From assembly GCA_030433805.1 (NCBI GenBank), contig JARUXA010000001.1, forward strand, positions 186,001 to 250,000: a stretch of 64,000 bases of DNA, written 5' to 3'. The notes beneath the pieces were generated by a model. The model was not told where the DNA came from and did no database searches. It was given only the letters and a program-made list of their open reading frames with translations. Made by a program: the position numbers and the translations under genes. This document shows positions 15,669-25,598 of this stretch, one piece after another (the stretch's first letter is position 1; each line of letters begins with the position of its first letter). The DNA is from Sphingomonas sp. PsM26. Its GTDB lineage: Bacteria; Pseudomonadota; Alphaproteobacteria; Sphingomonadales; Sphingomonadaceae.

Positions 15669-17195
15669 TCATCGTTCACTCTCCAGCATCAACGCCGCGG
15701 TCGCCTTCGCACTGCCCACCACGCCGGGAATCCCCGCGCCCGGATGCGTGCCAGCGCCCACGAAATACAGATTGGGAATATGGTCGTCGCGATTGTGCAC
15801 CCGGAACCACGCGCTCTGCGTCAGCAACGGCTCGAGCGAGAAGGCGCTCCCCAGATGCGCATTCAGGTCTGCCGCAAAGTCGTTCGGCGCATAATGGAAC
15901 TTGGTCACGATCCGATCATGGATATCCGGGATCAGCCGCCGCCCGACCTCGTCGAGGATGCGCTTCTCGAGGATCGGCCCGATCTCCTTCCAGTCGACCG
16001 GGAACTTGCCGAGATGCGGCACCGGCGCGAGCACATAGAAGGTCGAATGCCCCTCCGGCGCGAGCGACGGATCGGTCACGGTCGGGTGGTGGAGATACAG
16101 CGAGAAATCCTCGGGCAGCACGCCGTGATCGTAGATGTCGGCGAGCAGCCCCTGATAGCGCGGCCCGAACAGGATCATGTGGTGCGGGATGCCCGGCCAC
16201 GTGCCCTTGATCCCGAAATGCACGACGAACAGCGACGGCGAGTATTTCTTGCGCGCCAGCGCGTTCTTGGTCCGCTGCGCACTCCGCGAGGATTTCAAAA
16301 GGTCGCGGTAGCTGTGCATCACGTCGCTGTTGCACGCGACCATGTCCGCATCGCCGTGCCAGCCGCTCGCGGTCGTCACCCCGGTCGCGCGGTCGCCGAG
16401 CGTCGCGATGTCGACCGCGGGATCGCTCAGCCGCAACACCCCGCCCAACCGCTCGAAATGGCGCACCATCCCGGCGATCAGCTGGTTGGTCCCGCCCATC
16501 GCGAACCAGACGCCGCCGTCCTTCTCGAGCTTGTGGATCAGCGCATAGATTGCGCTGGTGTTCATCGGGTTGCCGCCGACCAGCAGCGTGTGGAACGACA
16601 GCGCCTGGCGGAGATGCTCGTCCTTCACATAAGACGACACGATCGAATAGACCGACCGCCACGCCTGATATTTGGCGAGCGCGGGCGCCGCCTTGATCAT
16701 CGACGCGAAGTCGAGGAACGCGACATGGCCGAGCTTGCGATAGCCCTCCTCATACACACCCGCGGCATAGTCGAGGAACTTGGCGTAGCCCGCGACGTCT
16801 TCGGGATTGAGCTTGGCGATCTCGGCGTTGAGCGACGGCTCGTCGTTCGAATAATCGAAATTGACGCCGTCGGGCCAGTTGAGCCGGTAGAAAGGCGACA
16901 CCGGCGCGAGCGTCACGTCGTCCGCCATGTCGCGCCCGGTCAGCGCCCACAGTTCCTGCAAACACGGCGGATCGGTGATGACGGTCGGCCCCGCGTCGAA
17001 GGTGAAGCCGTCCTTCTCCCATACGTAGGCGCGGCCGCCCGGCTTGTCGCGCGCTTCGACGATCGTCGTCTCGACGCCTGCCGATTGCAGCCGGATCGCA
17101 AGCGCCAGCCCGCCGAAACCGGCACCGATGACGATCGCGGTCCGCGCATCCGTCGTGCGCGCAGGGGCGCTGTTGGCGGCGGGACTGGTGCTCAT
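15669..17195 (-). CDS. crtI: phytoene desaturase
   Basis: 508 residues of the bacterial CrtI family, which introduces double bonds into phytoene to give lycopene using FAD. N-terminal dinucleotide-binding motif IVIGAGFGGLALAIRL (about residues 21-36), KPGGRAYVWEKDGFTFDAGPT pattern, and the C-terminal CrtI signature ending NLYFVGAGTHPGAGIPGVVG. Start set at the ATG at 17193-17195, which overlaps the crtY stop (ATGA); the longer open frame upstream is antisense-like and lies within crtY. Confidence 0.96.
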   Translation of the reverse strand: MSTSPAANSAPARTTDARTAIVIGAGFGGLALAIRLQSAGVETTIVEARDKPGGRAYVWEKDGFTFDAGPTVITDPPCLQELWALTGRDMADDVTLAPVSPFYRLNWPDGVNFDYSNDEPSLNAEIAKLNPEDVAGYAKFLDYAAGVYEEGYRKLGHVAFLDFASMIKAAPALAKYQAWRSVYSIVSSYVKDEHLRQALSFHTLLVGGNPMNTSAIYALIHKLEKDGGVWFAMGGTNQLIAGMVRHFERLGGVLRLSDPAVDIATLGDRATGVTTASGWHGDADMVACNSDVMHSYRDLLKSSRSAQRTKNALARKKYSPSLFVVHFGIKGTWPGIPHHMILFGPRYQGLLADIYDHGVLPEDFSLYLHHPTVTDPSLAPEGHSTFYVLAPVPHLGKFPVDWKEIGPILEKRILDEVGRRLIPDIHDRIVTKFHYAPNDFAADLNAHLGSAFSLEPLLTQSAWFRVHNRDDHIPNLYFVGAGTHPGAGIPGVVGSAKATAALMLESER

Positions 17196-18376
17196 GCCGG
17201 CCGCTCCGTGCGCGCGGCGGGCAACACCCCGATCGCCTGCAACGCGCGACCGATCGGCACCGGCGGCTTGCCGGTCAGGATCCGGGCCTTGTCCATCATC
17301 GTCGATTGTCCTGCATAGAAACGGCGCACCAATTGTGGATCGAGCCGGTAGAAGCGTTCGAGCACACGGTAGCGTTCCTCGGGCTCGGCGGCGCGGAACA
17401 GCATCTTGTCGAGCATACGATAGAAGCCGCGGTGCTGCCACGTCGCGCGCGCGAACCCATGGGTCAGATCGCGCAGCCCCGCGCCCGAGAGGTCGCGAGT
17501 CCGCGCAATCAGCGATGCGGTGCGCACCGCATCGGGCAGCGAATAGCCCGTCGTCGGGTGGAACAGCCCCGCGCGCATCCCCGCCTTGGCATTGCCGGTC
17601 CCGGTCGAGCGCCAGTATCCCTCGAAATCGCCCCCCATCGTCACGGGCAGCACGCCCGCTTCCTCGCGCGCGGCCTGTTCGACCTGCCATCCGCGCGCGG
17701 CGACGTACTCGTGCAGCCGATCCGCCACCAGTGCCTGGTCGAGATCGGGGGTGTCGCTGTAATAGGTATCCTCGACGAACATTCGCGTTGCGGCAAACGG
17801 CAGGCAATAGACGAAGCGATACCCGTCGAATTGCGGCACGCGCGCGTCCATCACCATCGGGCGGGGGTCGTCATGCGGCTCGCTCAACCGCAGTTCGCGC
17901 CCGACGAATTTCTGCCAGCCGCAATCGAGCTGCGACAGGTCGCCCGCGCCGCGCGCATCGATCACGCCCTTGGCCTCGATCCGGTCGCCGTCGACGAACT
18001 CGACGGTGATCGCACTGACGTCCTGTACGGCCCGTCCCAGCATCAACCCGGTATCGGGCAGGGCGGCGCGGACCAGCGTATCCAGCCGTTCCGACTCGAT
18101 CGAATAATAAGGCGCGGTGATGTGGCGCTCATGCCCGGGGAAGGCGACGTCGTAACTGCGCCAGCCGTAACTGATCAGCGGCGCGACGATCCAGCGATCC
18201 GCTTCGTCGATATCGCTGGCGAAGAACGACCAGAGATGATTTCCCCCGACCGTGGCCGCTGAATCGATCAGCCGGACGTCGAGCGCCGGATGCCGCCGCT
18301 TGAGCGCGAGCGAGATCAGACCGCCCGCAAGGCCAGCGCCGACGATCGCAATGTCGCAGTGGAATGTGGTCGCCAT
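17192..18376 (-). CDS. crtY: lycopene beta-cyclase
   Basis: 394 residues of the bacterial CrtY family, forming beta-carotene from lycopene. FAD-binding N-terminus DIAIVGAGLAGGLISLAL (about residues 7-24), RLIDSAATVGGNHLWSFF, the GVIDARG and VYCLPF motifs, and TTGYSLPDAVRTA near residue 280. First gene of the minus-strand carotenoid run; its promoter must lie in the 461-base gap 18377-18837, which is shared with the divergent desaturase-type gene and largely occupied by two family A repeats. Confidence 0.96.
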   Translation of the reverse strand: MATTFHCDIAIVGAGLAGGLISLALKRRHPALDVRLIDSAATVGGNHLWSFFASDIDEADRWIVAPLISYGWRSYDVAFPGHERHITAPYYSIESERLDTLVRAALPDTGLMLGRAVQDVSAITVEFVDGDRIEAKGVIDARGAGDLSQLDCGWQKFVGRELRLSEPHDDPRPMVMDARVPQFDGYRFVYCLPFAATRMFVEDTYYSDTPDLDQALVADRLHEYVAARGWQVEQAAREEAGVLPVTMGGDFEGYWRSTGTGNAKAGMRAGLFHPTTGYSLPDAVRTASLIARTRDLSGAGLRDLTHGFARATWQHRGFYRMLDKMLFRAAEPEERYRVLERFYRLDPQLVRRFYAGQSTMMDKARILTGKPPVPIGRALQAIGVLPAARTERPA

Positions 18377-18457
18377 ACATCAGCGGGTAACCGATCCTGT
18401 ACCGCGCGCAAGCGGGGATCGCATCGAAGGAACGGGTGCGGGCACAGCCTCTCCCGC

Positions 18458-18563
18458 GCTTCCCCGGCGAAGGCCGGGGCCCAGTAGAGATGGCCGCGGT
18501 AGCGAGGGCAGTCGCTTGCAACCCGGTGTTCCACTCCTGGGCCCCGGCCTTCGCCGGGGAAGC
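18458..18563. repeat. ~107-bp BIME-like repeat, family A, copy 5
   Basis: Arms identical to the other family A copies, 106 bases long, centre diverged. It lies in the gap between the divergent crtY and sterol-desaturase-type genes, 82 bases upstream of the crtY start. Confidence 0.9.
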
Positions 18564-18639
18564 GTAACGTTAAAGGGGGCTTCCGTCCGGCCGGGTGCCC
18601 GCTTGCTGAAACGGCGGCCGGGAATGGCACCGCCACTTC

Positions 18640-18665
18640 TCTCTCTCTCTCTCCCTCTCTCTCGC
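18640..18665. repeat. (TC)n low-complexity tract
   Basis: A run of CT dinucleotides with one extra C, ending directly at repeat copy 6. Such a tract is length-unstable in principle and sits between two divergent promoters. Confidence 0.8.
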
Positions 18666-18770
18666 GCTTCCCCGGCGAAGGCCGGGGCCCAGTCGCGGAG
18701 GTCGCGGTAGAGAGGGCAGCGGCTTGCAATCCAGCGTTCCACCCCTGGGCCCCGGCCTTCGCCGGGGAAG
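18666..18770. repeat. ~107-bp BIME-like repeat, family A, copy 6
   Basis: Family A arms with a diverged centre, 105 bases, ending 67 bases before the desaturase-type start at 18838. Together with copy 5 it occupies nearly half of the divergent gap. Confidence 0.9.
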
Positions 18771-18837
18771 ATGTTGGGACTCGGGATCGAACGATCTTGT
18801 CTAGGTCGATGCCCCCACGACCGCTATAGAAGCCGCC

Positions 18838-19641
18838 ATGTCGATCGTTCTAGCCATTCTCGCGTCCGCGCTGGTCATGTCGTTGATCGTCGCGGTGCGC
18901 TACCTGATCGTGTCAGGCGCGTTCGCGGCGGCGACACGGTTGCGCTATCCCGGCCTCTATCGCGGCATGAACCCGCAGATTCGCCGCGAGATCTGGTGGA
19001 GCATCGTCTCCGCCGCGATCTACGGCATTCCTGCGGGCGTGATCGCCTGGGGCTGGCAGAACCACGGCTGGACATTGGTCTATCAGGACCTCCACGCCTA
19101 TCCGCTCTGGTATCTCCCGCTATCGGTGCTGCTCTACCTCGTCGCGCACGACACGTGGTTCTACTGGACGCATCGCTGGATGCACGAGCCGCGCGCGTTC
19201 AAGCTGGCGCATGCGACGCATCACGAAAGCCGCCCGCCGACCGCCTGGGCGGCGATGGCGTTCCATCCGATCGAGGCGATCAGCGGCGCTGTGATAATTC
19301 CGCTACTGGTCTTCGTGATTCCAATTCATGTCGGCGCACTTGGGTTGGTGCTCACGATCATGACGGTTATGGGGGTCACCAACCACATGGGGTGGGAAAT
19401 GTTTCCTGCGTTCATGTGGCGGGGTCCATTGGGGCAGTGGCTCATCACTGCGAGCCATCATCAGCGACACCATGAACTGTACCGAGGGAATTATGGCCTC
19501 TACTTCCGTTTCTGGGACCGCGTCTGCGGCACCGACCGCGGCGTCGGGAATTTTGCGCGCGAACATGCGAAAGCTGGCGTCGACCGCGGTCGCCGGGGCA
19601 GTGCTGCTCACGGTCTTGCCAGGGGCGGTCGGGACCATTGA
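18838..19641 (+). CDS. sterol desaturase / fatty acid hydroxylase superfamily protein
   Basis: 267 residues with four or five membrane helices and the superfamily's di-iron histidine boxes: HDTWFYWTHRWMH (about residues 104-116), HATHH (about 124-128) and HHQRHHELYRG (about 204-214). Members hydroxylate or desaturate lipids, sterols or carotenoids. It is longer than CrtZ-type beta-carotene hydroxylases (~160 residues) and not called CrtZ, but its place next to crtY makes a carotenoid or membrane-lipid substrate plausible. The last 26 codons overlap the DUF2141 start. The stretch around 19280-19480 is visibly less GC-rich, with more A/T-ending codons than neighbours. Confidence 0.82.
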   Translation: MSIVLAILASALVMSLIVAVRYLIVSGAFAAATRLRYPGLYRGMNPQIRREIWWSIVSAAIYGIPAGVIAWGWQNHGWTLVYQDLHAYPLWYLPLSVLLYLVAHDTWFYWTHRWMHEPRAFKLAHATHHESRPPTAWAAMAFHPIEAISGAVIIPLLVFVIPIHVGALGLVLTIMTVMGVTNHMGWEMFPAFMWRGPLGQWLITASHHQRHHELYRGNYGLYFRFWDRVCGTDRGVGNFAREHAKAGVDRGRRGSAAHGLARGGRDH

Positions 19642-20002
19642 GCTCGCGGTCGATGTCTCGCACATGCGCTCGGCCAAGGGGATGGTCCGCGTCTGCCTGA
19701 CCGCCGACCCCGACAATTTCCCCGCCTGCGTCGACGATGCCCGCGCGACCACCCGCTCGATCCCCGCTACCATGACCAGCATCCATTTCGACGGTCTGCC
19801 GCACGGTAATTATGCGGTCGCGGTGATTCATGACGAGAACAACAACCACAAGCTCGACACATTCGCCGGAATTCCGCGCGAAGGCTTTGGTTTTTCGCGC
19901 AATCCGTCGGTGACTTTCGGTCCGCCGCGCTTCGCCGCCGCCCGCTTCACGCTGTCGAGTGATGCAGATCGGCAACAGGTGCGGATGCGATATCTGCTCT
20001 GA
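19565..20002 (+). CDS. DUF2141 family secreted protein
   Basis: 145 residues with a signal peptide (MRKLASTAVAGAVLLTVLPGAVG) and a DUF2141 domain: I-E-L-A-V-D-V-S-x-M-R-S-A-K-G, F-D-G-L-P-H-G-N-Y-A-V-A-V-I-H-D-E-N-N-N-x-K-L-D-T, and G-I-P-R-E-G-F-G-F-S-R-N. Family members are small envelope proteins of unknown function. The ATG at 19565 is chosen because it gives a clean signal peptide; it lies inside the upstream gene with a 77-base overlap. Confidence 0.85.
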   Translation: MRKLASTAVAGAVLLTVLPGAVGTIELAVDVSHMRSAKGMVRVCLTADPDNFPACVDDARATTRSIPATMTSIHFDGLPHGNYAVAVIHDENNNHKLDTFAGIPREGFGFSRNPSVTFGPPRFAAARFTLSSDADRQQVRMRYLL

Positions 20003-20014
20003 CCCGGATCGCAC

Positions 20015-20040
20015 GGAAACAAACATAAGGCATCGCGTTA
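20015..20040 (+). promoter_or_regulatory. candidate EcfG (general stress response) promoter
   Basis: GGAAA at 20015-20019 and CGTT at 20036-20039 with a 16-base spacer, close to the alphaproteobacterial EcfG consensus GGAAC-N16-CGTT, 72 bases before the MipA-type start. One mismatch in the -35 element; treat as a candidate only. Confidence 0.35.
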
Positions 20041-20111
20041 CGCGCCCGACACAATACGCGTTTCGTATCCGATCCTCGTCTTGCCCCACTTCCAGTATTC
20101 CGGAGCCGCCC

Positions 20112-20987
20112 GTGACTCATCGTTCCATCTTCGCCGCTGCAACCGTCCTGTTGCTCGCCACCGCAGCGCCCGCTTTCGCGCAGGATGCGGCACCGATCCC
20201 CGCCGACAACAACCAGATCGCGGACGATTTCAACAAGGACACGGTCACGGTCGGCATCGGCGCGGCATATCTGCCGGATTATGACGGGTCGAACGACTAT
20301 CGCGTCGTTCCGGCACCCGTCGTGATCGGTACGGTCAAGGGTTTCAACTTCTCGGTCATCGGCAACCGCGCCAGCCTCGATCTCGCGCGCAACCAGCCCG
20401 GCCAGCGCTGGGACATCCAGTTCGGCCCGATCGGCGTGGTCAATTTCGATCGCCAGGCCCCGAGCGTCATCGATGACCGCCGCGTCCGCGCGCTCGGCAA
20501 GACCGGCACCGCGATCGAGCTCGGCGGCTATGTCGGCCTGGGCAAGACCGGCGTCATCACCAGCCCGTACGACAAGCTCTCGGTCTCGCTGAGCATGCGC
20601 CACGACGTCAACAACGTCCACAAGTCGAGCATCCTGCAGCCGTCGATCAACTATCTGACCCCGCTCAGCCGCAAGGCCGCGGTCGCGCTGTTCGGCACCG
20701 CGCAATATGTCGAGAGCGGCTATGGCGCGACCTACTTCAGCATCACGCCGGCGCAGAGCCTCGCCAGCGGCCTGCCGACCTACAGCACCGGCAAGGGCTG
20801 GAAGAACTATTCGGTCGGCGGTCTGGCGACCTATTCGCTGACGGGCGACCTGCTCCACGGCTTCAAGGTCGTCGCGGGCGGCACCTATTCGCGCACGCTC
20901 GGCAGCTTCGCGGATGCCCCGATCGTGCGGATCGCGGGCTCGCGCAACCAGTGGGTCGGCGCAGCCGGCGTCGCCTACACCTTCTAA
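20112..20987 (+). CDS. MipA/OmpV family outer membrane protein
   Basis: 291 residues starting at GTG 20112 behind a CCGGAG site. A signal peptide (cleavage near AFAQDA) precedes the MipA/OmpV barrel: V-G-I-G-A-A-Y-L-P-D-Y-D-G-S-x-D-Y-R-V-V-P-A-P, alternating beta strands, and a terminal aromatic (GVAYTF). MipA-type proteins are outer membrane barrels; in E. coli MipA is linked to murein synthesis machinery. The first gene after the candidate EcfG promoter, followed by two hairpins and the ferritin-like genes. Confidence 0.88.
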   Translation: MTHRSIFAAATVLLLATAAPAFAQDAAPIPADNNQIADDFNKDTVTVGIGAAYLPDYDGSNDYRVVPAPVVIGTVKGFNFSVIGNRASLDLARNQPGQRWDIQFGPIGVVNFDRQAPSVIDDRRVRALGKTGTAIELGGYVGLGKTGVITSPYDKLSVSLSMRHDVNNVHKSSILQPSINYLTPLSRKAAVALFGTAQYVESGYGATYFSITPAQSLASGLPTYSTGKGWKNYSVGGLATYSLTGDLLHGFKVVAGGTYSRTLGSFADAPIVRIAGSRNQWVGAAGVAYTF

Positions 20988-21010
20988 GCCGACGATCCCC
21001 GCAGCGACTC

Positions 21011-21039
21011 CTCCGGCGCGACCAACCGTCGCGCCGGAG
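21011..21039 (+). terminator. strong GC-rich hairpin after the MipA/OmpV gene
   Basis: CTCCGGCGCGAC and its complement with a short loop, 23 bases after the stop codon. No U-run follows, so it is terminator-like but not a classical intrinsic terminator. Confidence 0.5.
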
Positions 21040-21049
21040 CGCCATTCGT

Positions 21050-21085
21050 GGCTTGCGTCGCGCGCCGCACGGTGCCACGCAAGCC
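21050..21085. other. second hairpin in the MipA-ferritin gap
   Basis: Perfect 9-base arms GGCTTGCGT / ACGCAAGCC with an 18-base GC-rich loop, ending 40 bases before the first ferritin-like start. It could be a leader structure or an operator. Confidence 0.4.
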
Positions 21086-21125
21086 CGAACGCTTGGCGTG
21101 TTTCCAGGATGAAGGCTTCGCTGCG

Positions 21126-22130
21126 ATGACCGATACCGACCAACAGCTGATCGAACGGCTTGATTCGCGGGCGGAACGCCGCAGCGAACGCCGTGAGTTC
21201 TTCCGCACCGCGCTGGGCGCGGGTGCCATCGCCGCCGTCGGCGCGACCGCAGTGGCGGTCGGCAGCAACGCGTTTGCGCAGGCGAGCAACAACGACGCCG
21301 CGATCCTCAACTTCGCGCTCAACCTCGAATATCTCGAGGCGCAATTCTATTCCTTCGCCGCCTTCGGCACCGGCCTCCCCAACGCGCTGCTGACCCCGGG
21401 CAGCGCGAGCACGACCACGCAGGGCGCGGTCAGCGGCGGGCGGCAAGTCACCTTCACCGATCCCGTCGTTGCGCAATATGCGCGTGAGATCGCGCAGGAC
21501 GAGATTGCGCACGTCACCTTCCTGCGCGCACAGCTCGGCACCGCAGCGGTCGCGCAGCCCGCGATCGACATCGGCTCGACCGCGACGAGCGCGTTCAGCG
21601 TCGCCGCGCAGGCCGCCAAGATCGTCGCGGCTGGGGCCGCGTTCGACCCTTATGCCAGCGACGAGGCGTTCCTCCAGGCGGCGTTCCTGTTCGAGGACGT
21701 CGGCGTGACCGCCTATCGCGGCGCATCGTCGCTGCTGACCAGCAAGGTCTATCTCGAGGCCGCCGCCGGCATCCTCGCGGCGGAGGCGTATCATGCGTCG
21801 ATCATCCGCACCGTGCTCTACACCAAGGGTCTGACGACCCCGAGCCTGCGCACCAATGCGGATGCGATCTCGAACACGCGCGACGCGCTCGACGGGGTCA
21901 GCGACTTCGATCAGGGCATTTCCCCGGTGACGATCGCGAACAGCCAGGCGCCCGCGCTCAACGGTCTGACCGCGTCCAACATCGTGCCCACCGCGCAGGA
22001 TGGCCTCGCGTTCGGCCGCGCCACCGGCAACGTGCTCAACATCCTGTATCTCAGCACCTTGCCGGTCGCGAAGGGGGGCTTCTTCCCCAATGGCGTCAAC
22101 GGCTCGATCGCCACCAGCGCCACCAACTGA
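21126..22130 (+). CDS. Tat-type ferritin-like domain protein 1
   Basis: 334 residues. The N-terminus has a twin-arginine signal (SERREFFRTALGAG, about residues 20-33). The mature part is a four-helix ferritin-like fold with di-iron-type residues: NLEYLEAQFYSFA (about 65-77), EIAQDEIAHVTFLR (about 121-134; E-x-x-H), FEDVGVTAY, and AAEAYHASIIRTVL (E-x-x-H). It resembles the secreted ferritin-like (Ferritin_2, desiccation-related PCC13-62-like) family, whose function is not established. 51 bases separate it from a close paralogue, suggesting tandem duplication and co-expression. Confidence 0.87.
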   Translation: MTDTDQQLIERLDSRAERRSERREFFRTALGAGAIAAVGATAVAVGSNAFAQASNNDAAILNFALNLEYLEAQFYSFAAFGTGLPNALLTPGSASTTTQGAVSGGRQVTFTDPVVAQYAREIAQDEIAHVTFLRAQLGTAAVAQPAIDIGSTATSAFSVAAQAAKIVAAGAAFDPYASDEAFLQAAFLFEDVGVTAYRGASSLLTSKVYLEAAAGILAAEAYHASIIRTVLYTKGLTTPSLRTNADAISNTRDALDGVSDFDQGISPVTIANSQAPALNGLTASNIVPTAQDGLAFGRATGNVLNILYLSTLPVAKGGFFPNGVNGSIATSATN

Positions 22131-22181
22131 CGCCCGCACGATGCTTTCTTCCTTTTTCGCGCCCGTACCGGAGTGTTTCCA

Positions 22182-23195
22182 GTGATCGATAGCGACCTTC
22201 TCCTGCAAGCGATCGACGCGAGCGACCGCCGCCGCGACGCCCGTCGCCAGTTCCTCCGCAGCGCCGGGGCCGCCTCGGTCGCGGTCGGCGGCGGCGCGTT
22301 GCTCGCCGCCTGTGGGGCGACCAACCAGGACAGCACGATCACCCCGACCCCCACGCCGACCGGAACCGCGACCGCGACCCCCAGTCCCGCGTCGACCGAC
22401 GTGCTGAAGGACCAGGACACGTTCAACTTCGCGCTCAACCTCGAATATCTCGAGGCGCAATTCTACAGCTTTGCCGTGACGGGCGCAGGGCTTCCCGCGG
22501 CGTTGCTGACCGGTAGCGGCACGGCGGGCGGAGTCACTGGTGGGCGCGCTGTCACCTTCACCGATCCGATCGTGCGCGAATATGCGCGTGAGATCGCGGC
22601 GGACGAAGTCGCGCACGTCGCCTTCCTGCGCTCGGTGCTCGGCACGTCGGTCGTCGCGCAGCCTGCGATCAACATCGACGGCGGCGCGAACGGCGCGTTC
22701 ACCGCGGCGGCGCGCGCGGCGGGCCTCGTCGGCGCGACCGGCACGTTCGACCCCTATGCCACCGACGAGAATTTCCTGCTCGCGGCGTTCATCTTCGAAG
22801 ACGTCGGCGTCACCGCCTATAAGGGGGCCGCGCCGCTGATCGCGCAGAGCCTGCTGATCGACGCCGCCGCCGGGATCCTCGCGACCGAGGCGTATCACGC
22901 CGGGCTTATCCGCACCGTCCTGTACAGCAAGGGGATCGCGACGCCGTCCTTGCGCGCCAGCGCGAACGCGATCAGCGACGCGCGTGACAGCCTCGACGGG
23001 TCGACCGACCTCGACCAGGGGATCGGCGACGGCACCACCGCCAACCTCGTGCCGACCGATGCCAACGGCATCACCTTCAGCCGCACGCCGGGGCAGGTGC
23101 TCAACGTCGTCTATCTCAACCGCAACGCGGTCGTCGGCGGGGGCTTCTTCCCGGCGGGCATCAACGGCACGATCAAGACCAGCGCCGCCAGCTGA
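22182..23195 (+). CDS. Tat-type ferritin-like domain protein 2 (probable lipoprotein)
   Basis: 337 residues, starting at GTG 22182 with GGAG 8 bases upstream (GTG 22173 is an alternative). The twin-arginine start DARRQFLRSAG is followed by a hydrophobic stretch ending LLAAC, a lipobox, then a Thr/Pro linker (TPTPTPTGTATATPSP). This predicts a Tat-exported lipoprotein tethered on the periplasmic face. The ferritin-like helices and E-x-x-H pairs match the upstream paralogue closely (NLEYLEAQFYSFA; DEVAHVAFLR; ATEAYHAGLIRTVL). The C-terminus GGGFFPAGINGTIKTS is also shared with it. Confidence 0.87.
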   Translation: MIDSDLLLQAIDASDRRRDARRQFLRSAGAASVAVGGGALLAACGATNQDSTITPTPTPTGTATATPSPASTDVLKDQDTFNFALNLEYLEAQFYSFAVTGAGLPAALLTGSGTAGGVTGGRAVTFTDPIVREYAREIAADEVAHVAFLRSVLGTSVVAQPAINIDGGANGAFTAAARAAGLVGATGTFDPYATDENFLLAAFIFEDVGVTAYKGAAPLIAQSLLIDAAAGILATEAYHAGLIRTVLYSKGIATPSLRASANAISDARDSLDGSTDLDQGIGDGTTANLVPTDANGITFSRTPGQVLNVVYLNRNAVVGGGFFPAGINGTIKTSAAS

Positions 23196-23240
23196 CGGCT
23201 CTTTTCAACGCGGTTTGAACCGCGTACACATACCAATATT

Positions 23241-25304
<2,064 letters not shown>

Positions 25305-25598
25305 GCGCGCCCGTCCGTCGCCCCGGCCTTGTACAAGACTTCTGCGGGCTCCTGTGAAAGCAGGAGCCCGGGAGTCCCAGGCGCGATAGGCCGTTGCTCT
25401 GCGCAGCAACGCAAGGGTGGGCAGCGTCCGGCTCTGACGCTCCCGCGACAAGACCATTTGGCCTCATGGCAATCAAACCTTCCAAAAGCGCGACCGACAC
25501 AAAGGAAGCGCCAATAACGGCATCGTTACACCCTTGAAACTATCCTTAGGAGGAACGAGGAAAATCGAGTAAGCTGCGCAAGAACAAGGAAAATCGCG
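25305..25598. other. gene-free gap after thiC with a hairpin
   Basis: A perfect hairpin GGGCTCCTG/CAGGAGCCC lies at 25346-25369 and could end thiC transcription, though no U-run follows. The last 100 bases are A-rich and probably hold the promoter of the kinase gene; a GGAA...CGTT pair near 25504-25527 is one base short of EcfG spacing. No gene is seen. Confidence 0.5.

Noticed and set aside
15669..17807. Extending CrtI upstream to about 710 residues
   Set aside because: The extra part overlaps crtY in another frame, while the ATG at 17195 overlaps the crtY stop in the usual ATGA way and gives a standard CrtI N-terminus.
18838..19641. Calling the desaturase-type gene crtZ
   Set aside because: It is about 100 residues longer than CrtZ and its His boxes fit the wider sterol-desaturase group; only the position next to crtY suggests a carotenoid role.
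19947..22898. A ~980-codon open frame on the minus strand across the MipA and ferritin-like genes
   Set aside because: It crosses several real plus-strand genes with signal peptides and conserved motifs; composition is that of an antisense shadow.
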